Shown: positions 36,340-45,900 of the stretch, piece by piece
Numbering within the stretch: the stretch's first letter is position 1
Layout of the letters: every line of letters starts with the position of its first letter
Source: JAJRRL01 sp047404195
GTDB taxonomy: Bacteria > Pseudomonadota > Gammaproteobacteria > JAJRRL01
DNA: 64,000 nt
NCBI GenBank assembly: GCA_047404195.1
Contig: JBDOIU010000013.1
Location: forward strand, 1 to 64,000
Reading direction: 5' to 3'
Notes under the pieces: model-generated
The model's input: only the letters and a program-made list of their open reading frames with translations
Databases searched by the model: none
What the model was told of the DNA's origin: nothing
Translations under genes and position numbers: made by a program

Positions 36340-38112
36340 GTGTTCAATCCCGCAATACTGACCATTGGATTACTCACCATTACCCTGATTTTTTTCATTT
36401 GGGGAAAATACCGCTACGATGTGATTGCGCTCATCTCGTTATTTGTAGCTGTACTCATTGGTGTCATACCATTTCACAACGTGTTCAATGGATTTAGCCA
36501 ACCTGCTGTCACAACGGTCGCATGCATTATGATGCTGTCGGGGGCGATTGCTGAAAGCGGCCTCATTGAAAATCTAGCTGCCAGCAGCTTACAATTTTCA
36601 CACTCTTTTAAATTAAAAATAGCAGTCCTGTGCTTTATCACACTCGTACTGTCTGCCTTCATGAATAATATTGGTGCACTGAGCCTGATGATGCCTTTTG
36701 TCATCAGCGTGACACGAAAATATGGCCGCAATGTCAGTGAAACACTATTACCCCTGGCTGTCTGTGCAGGCTTGGGTGGCATCATTACACTCATAGGCAC
36801 GCCACCAAACATCATTATTTCGCAATATCGATTAGCAAATTTACATGAAGGATTTTCATTTTTTTCATTCGCAACTGTGGGTGGGCCTATCGCACTCATA
36901 GGATTTATTTTCATATTTTTATGTGGCAAATATCTTGTGCCCAAAGAACGATCTGGACAGAGTCTTGAGCAGACATTTGACTTAGATAATTATATAGCTG
37001 AAGTCATCTTTACCGATGACTCACCCTTTATTGGTAAAAGCATCCGTGAACTAGAGCATGAAACACAAGGTAATATTATTGTGGTGGGCCTTATCAGAAA
37101 CAAACACAAGCGCTTTAATCCTCGACAAAGCGAGAAAATAAGACCCAACGATATTTTCATTATCGAGGCCTGCCCAGATGAAATGAAGAAGTTTATCGTT
37201 GACAGCAAAGCCAGTATCAAATTGAGTGACAACAATCAATCAACACGCCTCACCTCAGAAGACAACCACCTTATGGAAGCGATCGTGACGCCCAACTCTA
37301 AGCTAGAAGGTGTTTCGTCCAAGCAATATAACCTTCGTTCTCGCTTTAACTTAACATTGCTTGGCATCTCTCGGCATGGTAAAAGCATACGACAGCGCAT
37401 CCATCAAACGAAACTCAAAACAGGTGATGTGCTACTACTACAGAGCTCACATGAAAATATCTCTGACACCATCATACAGATGGGCTTACTACCACTGAAA
37501 GAAAGAAACATCAGCCTGCCTGAAAAAAAACAGCAAATATTACCACCACTTTTCTTTTTATTGGCAATTATCATTGCCAGTATTGGTCTTGCACCTGCAG
37601 AAATATGTTTTGCTGGTGCTATTGTGCTGGGTCTGATAACCAGAAGCATCTCTGCCAGAAAGCTCTACGATTATATCAACTGGTCACTCATTGTATTACT
37701 GGCTGCACTCATACCCGTTGGTAATGCTTTACAAAGCAGTGGCGCTACAGATATGATCAGCCAAGCGCTATACCAAAGCACGCACGCATCCCCACCCATT
37801 TTGACAATCGCACTCACCATGCTTATCACCATTATATTATCATCGATCATCAACAACGCTGCAACTGCAATCATCATGGCGCCAATAGCCCTAACACTTG
37901 CAAACAGCATGGGCTTAAGCCCTGATGTGATGTTAATGGCAGTCGCCATTGGTGCGTCCTGCTCCTTCATGACTCCCATTGCTCACCAAAACAACGTGAT
38001 CATCATGGGGCCTGGTGGCTATCAGTTTTCTGATTTCATCAAATTTGGACTGCCACTGACTATCCTCATTATCATCATTAGTTGTCCGCTCTTACTTTGG
38101 GCTTGGCAATAG
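36340..38112 (+). CDS. SLC13-family permease with two RCK_C (TrkA-C) domains
   Basis: An inner-membrane secondary transporter of 590 residues. Two membrane halves (~1-205 and ~395-590) flank two cytosolic RCK_C domains (~215-290 and ~305-385; PFIGKSIRELEHETQGNIIVV and SKLEGVSSKQYNLRSRF). Permease signatures include MNNIGALSLMMPF, GLGGIITLIGTPPNIIIS, INNAATAIIMAPIAL and SFMTPIAHQNNVIIMGPGGY. Relatives move sulfate, dicarboxylates or other anions; the substrate here is not readable. Start is GTG at 36340, five bases after AAGGAG. Confidence 0.85.
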   Translation: MFNPAILTIGLLTITLIFFIWGKYRYDVIALISLFVAVLIGVIPFHNVFNGFSQPAVTTVACIMMLSGAIAESGLIENLAASSLQFSHSFKLKIAVLCFITLVLSAFMNNIGALSLMMPFVISVTRKYGRNVSETLLPLAVCAGLGGIITLIGTPPNIIISQYRLANLHEGFSFFSFATVGGPIALIGFIFIFLCGKYLVPKERSGQSLEQTFDLDNYIAEVIFTDDSPFIGKSIRELEHETQGNIIVVGLIRNKHKRFNPRQSEKIRPNDIFIIEACPDEMKKFIVDSKASIKLSDNNQSTRLTSEDNHLMEAIVTPNSKLEGVSSKQYNLRSRFNLTLLGISRHGKSIRQRIHQTKLKTGDVLLLQSSHENISDTIIQMGLLPLKERNISLPEKKQQILPPLFFLLAIIIASIGLAPAEICFAGAIVLGLITRSISARKLYDYINWSLIVLLAALIPVGNALQSSGATDMISQALYQSTHASPPILTIALTMLITIILSSIINNAATAIIMAPIALTLANSMGLSPDVMLMAVAIGASCSFMTPIAHQNNVIIMGPGGYQFSDFIKFGLPLTILIIIISCPLLLWAWQ

Positions 38113-38427
38113 GCAAAGTACGCCAAAAAACGATGGTGATGTTGCTACCACCCACTTGATGTTTTGAATTATCAAATGCATACAAACCAAGATGACACAC
38201 ACATCCACAATTGAAACAAGTACACACATCGACAGTACTGTGTAACTGATATCGAAGCTACCATCAACAGTCAAAGAAAGCTTTTTAGAGCCTATCATAC
38301 ATTTGTTGTGGCCAACGGGCGCATGACAGGTAATCATCACGATGTGATTAGCAAACCGAAAATCATAAAGATAGTTTGCAACCAGGAAACCAATCACAAA
38401 TCGGACACTGATTTGATGAGTCGTCAT
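38092..38427 (-). CDS. Possible small membrane protein, 111 residues
   Basis: Opens four bases after the queA stop on the same strand, with hydrophobic segments near residues 8-22 and ~60-90 (TVLSMCVLVSIVDVCVILVC). No ribosome site, no recognised family, and the last 21 bases overlap the permease gene on the other strand. Translational coupling to queA would be needed. It may be a chance frame. Confidence 0.3.
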   Translation of the reverse strand: MTTHQISVRFVIGFLVANYLYDFRFANHIVMITCHAPVGHNKCMIGSKKLSLTVDGSFDISYTVLSMCVLVSIVDVCVILVCMHLIIQNIKWVVATSPSFFGVLCLLPSPK

Positions 38428-38431
38428 GTTG

Positions 38432-39475
38432 CTATTTTTTCACTGGCAACCACATAGCATCGCCATAGCTATAAAAACGATAGCCTTTTTCAAGCGCATG
38501 CTGATACGCCGCATGCATAAACTCAAGAGATGAAAATGCTGAGACCATCATCAGTAAGCTTGATTTCGGTAGGTGAAAATTCGTTACCAGCACATCTACC
38601 ACGCGCGGTTGATAACCCGGATAAATGAATAAATTTGTTAAACCTTTGAAGGGCTTAATGCTCCCCCCTCTTCCAACCGATTCTAGTACCCGCGCACTGG
38701 TTGTGCCGACAGCAATGACACGCCCACCTCTGGCCTGACAACGACGAATACGCTCACAAGCCTCATCAGCTAGCTCTATCCATTCTTCGTGCATGACATG
38801 CTCACGAACATCATCACATTTCACTGGCTGAAATGTACCTGCACCAACATGCAATGTCACAGCCGCAGTCTCTACCCCTAATGAGCGAATTGCAGATAAT
38901 AGTGATTCATCAAAATGTAAGCCCGCTGTTGGGGCAGCGACCGCACCTGGCTCACTTGCATATACCGTTTGGTAGCGCTGAGTATCTTCATCCGTTGCAG
39001 CTCGCTTAATGTAAGGCGGCAGTGGCACATGTCCCCACTGCTGAAGTGCCTGTAACAAGTCTTCACAGTCAAAAGCCAATTCATATAGACCACCTTCTTT
39101 GCGCTGCACACATGCCTGAAGCTGGCCATCAGCAAAAATACATTGTGCACCAACCTTCAGTGAACGATTACTTTTAATATGCGCCAATACAATATGATTT
39201 GTGAGTATTCTTTCGACCAATATTTCAATCTTACCCCCCGTATCTTTCATGCCGTACAAACGTGCAGGAATCACCTTGGTATTATTAAAAACCAAACAGT
39301 CATCTGGCTTTAGCAGTGATAAAACATCTCTAAACCTTGCATCAACCCATGCAGGCTGGTTGCCATTCAGCACCAGCAAACGGCTGGCTGAGCGATCTGG
39401 CAAGGGTGATTGCGCAATACACTCTGATGGTAAGGAATAATCATAGCTAGATAGCTGGTAGCTGTTTTCTGTCAC
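38432..39475 (-). CDS. queA: S-adenosylmethionine:tRNA ribosyltransferase-isomerase
   Basis: Makes epoxyqueuosine in tRNA from preQ1 using the ribosyl part of SAM. The 347 residues show YDYSLPSECIAQSPLPDRSASRLLVL, VFNNTKVIPARLYG, GAVAAPTAGLHFDE, LHVGAGTFQPVK and ITNFHLPKSSLLM-type ending (VTNFHLPKSSLLMMVSAF). Start is GTG at 39475 with GGGAG seven bases upstream. No tgt follows in the window. Confidence 0.95.
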   Translation of the reverse strand: MTENSYQLSSYDYSLPSECIAQSPLPDRSASRLLVLNGNQPAWVDARFRDVLSLLKPDDCLVFNNTKVIPARLYGMKDTGGKIEILVERILTNHIVLAHIKSNRSLKVGAQCIFADGQLQACVQRKEGGLYELAFDCEDLLQALQQWGHVPLPPYIKRAATDEDTQRYQTVYASEPGAVAAPTAGLHFDESLLSAIRSLGVETAAVTLHVGAGTFQPVKCDDVREHVMHEEWIELADEACERIRRCQARGGRVIAVGTTSARVLESVGRGGSIKPFKGLTNLFIYPGYQPRVVDVLVTNFHLPKSSLLMMVSAFSSLEFMHAAYQHALEKGYRFYSYGDAMWLPVKK

Positions 39476-39539
39476 AATCGCTCTCCCATAGGCAGTGGTA
39501 CTCTTTCGCGCATACCCGACTGTTAAGCGTATATGCGTC

Positions 39540-39548
39540 TGCTATAAT
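39540..39548 (+). promoter_or_regulatory. Extended -10 promoter element
   Basis: TGCTATAAT is a perfect extended -10, 37 bases before the ATG of the glutamate-synthase-like gene. No good -35 is seen, which extended -10 promoters can tolerate. Confidence 0.6.
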
Positions 39549-39584
39549 GAGGTAATAAAGTCGGCTTGTCTATAGGAGCATAAG

Positions 39585-41192
39585 ATGGTTGTACGCAAAC
39601 AGTTTTATTTGATCAGCACAGTATCTCTGGTCATTTCATTAGCACTCACCCACATATCAACCGCTGCCTGGTGGCTTGTTGGCCTACTTGCCTTACTCTC
39701 TATACTAGGCATATATGACATTTTTCAGAGAAAAAAGAATATCCTACGTAACTACCCTGTCTGGGGACACTGGCGCTTTTTCTTACTTAAGATTCGGCCA
39801 ATGATACAACAATATTTTATCAACAGTGATGAAAGTGGCGTCCCCTTTAACAAGAAAACACGCGACCTAGTGTATGCACGCTCACAAAAATCACTGGATT
39901 ATATGCCGTTTGGCACACAAATGGATGTGCATGCTGTTGGCTTTGAATGGGTCAACCACACCATGCAACCTATCACTGTGAAGGATACCGACCCACGCGT
40001 GATCATTGGAAGCCATCACTGCCAACATCCCTATGCTGCTTCTGTGTTCAATATTTCAGCAACCAGCTTTGGTGCTATCAGCCCAGAGGCAGTGCAAGCC
40101 CTCAATCTTGGTGCTAGCAAAGGTGGTTTTTATCAAAATACAGGAGAAGGTGGTGTTAGTCGCTATCACACGATCGAAGGTGGCGATATCGTATTCCAAG
40201 TCGGTACTGGTTACTTTGGGTGTCGTGGTAACGATGATGGCTTTGATGCTGTTGAATTCCAGAAAAGAGCGCAGCTACCCAGCGTGAAAATGATTGAGAT
40301 TAAGCTGTCCCAAGGTGCTAAACCGGCACATGGTGCCATCCTTCCCGGCTCAAAAGTCAATGCTGAGATCGCTGAAGCACGTGGGGTTGAAGTGGGAAAA
40401 GATGTTGAATCACCCGCAAGTCATTCGGCATTCAGTACACCGAAAGAACTACTGGCATTCATCACACAGCTACGTGAGCTCAGCGGCGGTAAACCAGTGG
40501 GCATCAAATTGTGCTTAGGAAATCGTATTGAATTCATGAACTTGACTAAAGCCATGCTAAACCACGATATGAGGCCTGACTTTATCACCATTGATGGCTG
40601 TGAAGGTGGCACAGGGGCGGCACCAGTCGAGTTTACAGACCATATAGGCGTACCTTTGAATGAAGGTATTATATTCATACACAACACGCTTGTAGGCTGT
40701 GGCATACGTGATCAGATCACACTGATTGCCAGTGGTAAAGTGGTCACTGGCTTTGATCTCATGACAAAACTGGCTCTGGGCGCAGATATCTGCAACTCAG
40801 CGCGTGGTATGTTCTTCGCCCTGGGCTGCGTGCAATCACGTCGATGCCATGACAACACATGCCCAACAGGCATCACAACACAAAACTCAGCATTACGCTA
40901 TGGCCTAGACATTCAAGATAAAGGTCAGCGAGTTTATCAGTTTCACAAAGAAACAATCCATAGCTTTTTGCAAGTCATGGGAGCTGCTAGCGTCGATAAC
41001 TGCACGAAGCTTCACCCCAGTATTATTCACCGCCGTACCTCAAGAAATGAGGCTAAAAGCTATGACGAGATTTTCGAATACATCAATCGGAGCTCGCTCA
41101 TTGATGGCACAGCAAGTGAGACTTACTTGAAATATTGGCAATCCGCTACAGGTGTTCACTTCAATAGTGATAAAATCAGAGGGGTTGAGTGA
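39585..41192 (+). CDS. FMN-binding glutamate synthase-family protein, membrane-anchored
   Basis: A 535-residue protein with two hydrophobic segments at ~8-45, then an FMN-binding TIM barrel like the synthase domain of glutamate synthase: FNISATSFGAISPEAVQALN, GGFYQNTGEGGVSRYH, IEIKLSQGAKPAHGA, DFITIDGCEGGTGAAP. The 3Fe-4S cysteines are in CVQSRRCHDNTCPTG. It lacks the amidotransferase and C-terminal parts of true GltB. Relatives are annotated as glutamate synthase-like with unproven substrate; one idea in other bacteria is a membrane redox enzyme. Single gene. Confidence 0.85.
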   Translation: MVVRKQFYLISTVSLVISLALTHISTAAWWLVGLLALLSILGIYDIFQRKKNILRNYPVWGHWRFFLLKIRPMIQQYFINSDESGVPFNKKTRDLVYARSQKSLDYMPFGTQMDVHAVGFEWVNHTMQPITVKDTDPRVIIGSHHCQHPYAASVFNISATSFGAISPEAVQALNLGASKGGFYQNTGEGGVSRYHTIEGGDIVFQVGTGYFGCRGNDDGFDAVEFQKRAQLPSVKMIEIKLSQGAKPAHGAILPGSKVNAEIAEARGVEVGKDVESPASHSAFSTPKELLAFITQLRELSGGKPVGIKLCLGNRIEFMNLTKAMLNHDMRPDFITIDGCEGGTGAAPVEFTDHIGVPLNEGIIFIHNTLVGCGIRDQITLIASGKVVTGFDLMTKLALGADICNSARGMFFALGCVQSRRCHDNTCPTGITTQNSALRYGLDIQDKGQRVYQFHKETIHSFLQVMGAASVDNCTKLHPSIIHRRTSRNEAKSYDEIFEYINRSSLIDGTASETYLKYWQSATGVHFNSDKIRGVE

Positions 41193-41358
41193 TGGGCTTC
41201 AATACAGAACGCTTACAACTGAATATACGATAATAAAAATTCATGATCGATAATGGTAATAACAAAAAATTGCAAGTGGTTTTACGAATAAACCATAATT
41301 GCTTCTCAGAGTGCGACAACGATGGCAGTGACTGCTGACGCTGAAAGCAACGCCAATA

Positions 41359-41763
41359 CTAAACAACATTATACTGTGTTACAAATATACGTAGTCGCTT
41401 AATCGTGTGATGAGAACATATCAGTTTATTACCAGAAATCACACCCACTGAACTTTCAAGCAAAGCCAATTCACACTCAGCTCCTGACAAAACGCACTTA
41501 AAGTATTGCTGCAATACCGCTATCATATTGCCAGTGATGAGGACTCTATCATCTGAACCCTGCATAAAACTGGAAAATAAATTTTTAATCTTAGCGCGAC
41601 CAATTGCCCTGCTCAAAGTGGGAAATGAGCTGATGAGCACATTATAAATACGCAAACGAAAGGCGTTCATATAAGATGAATGACGACAGTTTGGTGTTAA
41701 ATTCAAAGGGTAGCCACCAGAAGGGGCTGCCAGTAAGGATGGGGCTGTTATATTTGCTGACAT
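41359..41763 (-). CDS. Hypothetical protein, weakly DUF2063-like
   Basis: The frame is open from 41841; ATG at 41763 gives 134 residues starting MSANITAPSLLAAPSGG. The segment AFRLRIYNVLISSFPTLSRAIG and NLFSSFM faintly resembles the N-terminal domain of DUF2063/BufC-type proteins, which are about 250 residues long, so it would be a fragment or a distant relative. Neither start has a clear ribosome site. I do not assign a function. Confidence 0.4.
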   Translation of the reverse strand: MSANITAPSLLAAPSGGYPLNLTPNCRHSSYMNAFRLRIYNVLISSFPTLSRAIGRAKIKNLFSSFMQGSDDRVLITGNMIAVLQQYFKCVLSGAECELALLESSVGVISGNKLICSHHTIKRLRIFVTQYNVV

Positions 41764-41908
41764 ACGCACCACACAATAGCGACAATCAATGTGTAGATTA
41801 AACCATAATCCTTGAAAAAAACATCGAAAAAGTATCAGCAATGTAGCAGAAAAATCGCCACTTCAAGTGAGAAATAGCCCGCTTTCATTACTGAGACATG
41901 CACTCATT

Positions 41909-42802
41909 CTAAGAAAGAGTCAGCTCTTCTAGCCACTCCTGCAACGCTGAAGCAATGGCATCAGGACATGACTCTGGCGCCAAGTGCATGGCATCAGGCA
42001 ACTCGACAGCACTGACATTAGACCAGGACTGAAGCGCATTTGATACAGCATCAATGGGCGTAATAAATCCAGGCATTCCGTATAATATTAGCTTAGGTAT
42101 ATCGGTTTTTTTCAGCCACTGAAGATACGTGTGGATTGCATTTGTGACTGGTGTATCCAACTGCCCCTTAGGCAATTCATGTACGTACTGCAATAAAACA
42201 GTACGGCTCTCCACAGTATCAAATGGTCTCGCATACTCGGATAAGACATCTGCAGGTAGACGTTCCATACTACAAGCTGGTAGGTATTTGTCTATTAGAT
42301 AATTATCTTGCACCACCTTCTGATGAGCAGAAGGCCCATCCTGCAAGCAAGAAATAAGCGACTGCACAGGTAATGATAGTTTCTCCCAATGCGTGATCGT
42401 GCGTATATGTGACTCTAAGCAAACAATACCACTGATCAGCTCAGGATAGCGCTCTGCAAGGGTTAAACCAATAACTGACCCCCAGCCATGCATCACAAGG
42501 ACAATTTTCGAGAAACCCATGGCTTTAATAAAATCAACCACAAACTGCACATGCTCCTCATGGGTGTAGGCAATAGAAGGCTGATCGCTGTCGCCCATTC
42601 CCATTAGGTCAATGGCATAGCAACTGGCCTGCTCAGACAGCAATGGCATGACGTGTCGCCACATATAAGACGAGAGCGGCATTCCATGTAAAAACAGACA
42701 GTTAACTTCACCGGTACCGCAATAGCGGTAATGCATATTAAGGCCACCAACATTAAGCTTCTTAATAGTTATTGGCTCACTTTTGTTACTTAAACAACTC
42801 AT
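41909..42802 (-). CDS. Haloalkane dehalogenase-like alpha/beta hydrolase without its nucleophile
   Basis: Follows haloalkane dehalogenase subfamily II (DhaA) almost position for position over 297 residues: HGMPLSSYMWRHVMPLL, DLMGMGDSDQP, GFSKIVLVMHGWGSVIGLTLA, CLESHIRT and DAMHLAPESCP. In DhaA the nucleophile is Asp106 in HDWGS; here it is Gly106 (GGC, one base from GAC). The halide-binding Asn41 is Met41, whereas Trp107, Glu130 and the catalytic histidine (His273) remain. Dehalogenase or ordinary hydrolase activity is therefore unlikely. Located 102 bases after the GDH gene, same strand. Confidence 0.8.
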   Translation of the reverse strand: MSCLSNKSEPITIKKLNVGGLNMHYRYCGTGEVNCLFLHGMPLSSYMWRHVMPLLSEQASCYAIDLMGMGDSDQPSIAYTHEEHVQFVVDFIKAMGFSKIVLVMHGWGSVIGLTLAERYPELISGIVCLESHIRTITHWEKLSLPVQSLISCLQDGPSAHQKVVQDNYLIDKYLPACSMERLPADVLSEYARPFDTVESRTVLLQYVHELPKGQLDTPVTNAIHTYLQWLKKTDIPKLILYGMPGFITPIDAVSNALQSWSNVSAVELPDAMHLAPESCPDAIASALQEWLEELTLS

Positions 42803-42904
42803 TACACTCTCCTATCACACAACACATCAGCGCTATATGAAGCTGAGTTATAACTGATTTTAAACATTTTTTTCGACACCAACACGTGACATCAACTGCT
42901 TAAA

Positions 42905-45900
42905 TCAGTCAGCACCAGATACTTCCTTCAAATAACGCATCGCTACAAATATTATAGCAGAGTCACCCGGCATTGTGCCTTGTAGACTTGCCACAATGCT
43001 GTGCCAACGATCAACGGCAGCTTGTCGCGTTGCGAGCCACAAATCAATGGCTTGGGTCGTCAAATCTGCTTCACCTACATTATTGAGGAACTTAACAGCC
43101 AACTGCTGCTGTAATTGGTCTAGATCGGCCTTACATGCAGAGCGAGCAAGCAAAGCCCAATCACTTTCAAAGTTAGCATCATCAATTTTTTCACGGAACC
43201 AGAATAATCTCAAGCAATGGCTGACCTTAAAGTAAGATTTCGCCAAAGCCAGTACTGGCATATCACAGCGTATAGCAACATGAGACACATTCATGGCATG
43301 GTATATCAGATGCGCTTTTGAGAGCCTAATTGCCAAATCATCAGGTACGCCTTTTTCAACCAAGGTCTGCTGATGCAACTGTCGAGCATCGTCCATCTTG
43401 CCTGTGACAATATCAGAATAGTGTTCATTAATGACACCCATAGGCTCTGCAAACCCAGCCACCAGCTGAGAAATATCATCACCTTGTGACGTATTTCTTA
43501 ACAACCAGCGCACTACTCTTCGCATCAATGCAACAACATACAAACGCACTTCTGACTGCATATCTGGACTTAACTTATGATCCAACTCATTGATTGCACC
43601 AAGATACGATCTCAGATCAAACAGTCGTGAAGCCACAACATAAGCGCGCATCACAGACAGCAGAGACGCAGAAGTTTCATGCATCAAATGATTCAAAAAC
43701 AAGATCCCCATATCGGAGACCACTGCATTCACTAGCTGCGTCGCAATGATTTCATTTGCAAGATAATGGTTTTTCAAACGCTCACCATACATTTGGCACA
43801 TGACATCAGGAAAGCTGGCATACAAGTATTCCAGCAACTCTTCATCACCCAACAAATCATGCTCACGAAGCCCTTCAACCAGTGCAATTTTAGTGTAAGC
43901 ATACAAGGTCGACATTTCTGGAGAAGTATATCCGTACCCCTTGGCTTGTCGCGCCAGGAGAGTTTTCTCTGAAGGCAGCGACTCATCATGCTCATTATAA
44001 TAACCTTGATCAGCAAGTGATTCTTGCAAACGATGAAAAGGAGCATACTTTTTCGCTGAAAGCCGCTGCATGAGAACAACGGACTGCGTTTGCAAATAGT
44101 TGTTCCTTAATACAAGCTCGGAGACCTCATCAGACATCTCCTCTAGCAATTTATTGCGATCATTCAGAGACATCTCACCGCTGGCGACCAATTCGTTTAA
44201 GAAAATTTTGATATTGACTTCATGATCAGAACAGTCGACACCCGCAGAGTTATCGATAAAGTCAGTGAATACACACCCGCCCTGCTCGGCATACTCAATA
44301 CGGCCCTTCTGTGTCAACCCCAGGTTACCACCCTCACAAACAACCAGCGCACCCACCTCGTTACCATTCACACGCAAACCGTCATTGGCTTTATCTGAAA
44401 CATCTTGATGGGTCTCATGTGACGACTTGACATAGGTGCCAATACCACCATTCCAAAGCATATCAACCTTAGACATGAGCAACGCACGTATCAATGCGAA
44501 TGGCTCCATCTCAGACTCATGAGTACCTAACAATGCTTGTATTTCAGGGCTGAGTGGAATCGATTTAAGTGTACGCTCAAATACACCTCCCCCTTTCGAG
44601 ATGAGCTTAGGATCATAATCATTCCAACCCGAGCGCGCTAATGCGAACAAACGGGAACGTTCTTCAAAGCTGGTGCGGGGACATGGATTAGGATCCAAAA
44701 ATATATGCTTATGGTTAAATGCAGCCAGTAGCTTCAGGTTTGGTGATAGCAACATACCATTCCCAAAGACATCGCCACTCATATCTCCGATACCAACAAC
44801 CGTGATATTTTCAGAATCAAGATGACGGCCCATTTCTTGAAAACTGCGCCGGGCGGACACCCAAGCACCTTTAGCAGTGATACCCATTTTTTTGTGATCA
44901 TAACCATTCGAGCCACCAGATGCAAAGCCATCACCCAGCCAATACTGACGCTCCAGTGCCTGTGCATTTGCTAAATCAGAAAATGATGCTGTACGACGGT
45001 CAGCCGCAACAACGGCCAAGGGGTCATCACCGTCATAGTAAACAACATCGGGGTGGTGCTGAACAACCCCATCAATCCGATCATCTATGACATCTAAAAT
45101 TCCTTGTATGAACGATGCATAGCAACGCTTACCTTCCTTCCATAACTCTTCAGTCGTAAAGGATGACTCAGGTGCATGCAAAACAAAACCACCTTTTGCA
45201 CCTGCTGGCACAATGACAGCATTCTTGACATACTGGGCGCTGACTAAACCTAAAACCTCTGTCCTGTAGTCCTCAATTCTAGACGACCAGCGAATTCCAC
45301 CGCGCGCAACTTTTTCAGCCCGCAAATGAATACCCTCAAAATCAACGGCGTGAACGAAAGTCTCAATCTTCGTTTTGCTAGAGCTAAAGTTAGGAATGGC
45401 ATTGGGATCAATCTTTATCGATAAAAATTCAGATACACGGTCATCACACTTTCTATAATAATTTGTTCGCAATGTTGCCAAAATGAGACCTTGCAACATT
45501 CGAATCAATCTATCATCATCCAGCACTGAAATCTGCTCAAGCTCTTTTACAATTAACTGCAAGCAGTGTTGCTGACGCTCATCACGATTATCTGTTAACT
45601 CGGGGTTGAAACGATTCTCGAACAACAATACTAAATTTTCGACAACACTTGGGTACTTTAAGAGTATGGCAGCAATATATGACTCACTGAACATGGTTCC
45701 TATTTGCTTGGCATATCGTATGTATGAGCGCAGCATTCTAATCTGGTTCCAGTTCAAGCCAGCACTGGCAACCAATGTATTCAATGGGTCATTGGCTAAC
45801 TTTCCTGAGACAACTTGACAAAAAGTCTCTTCGAATGACTGTGCATGTGGCATGATCTTACAGATGGTGACTTTATCCGATTGTAATAAGAAGTCATTAA

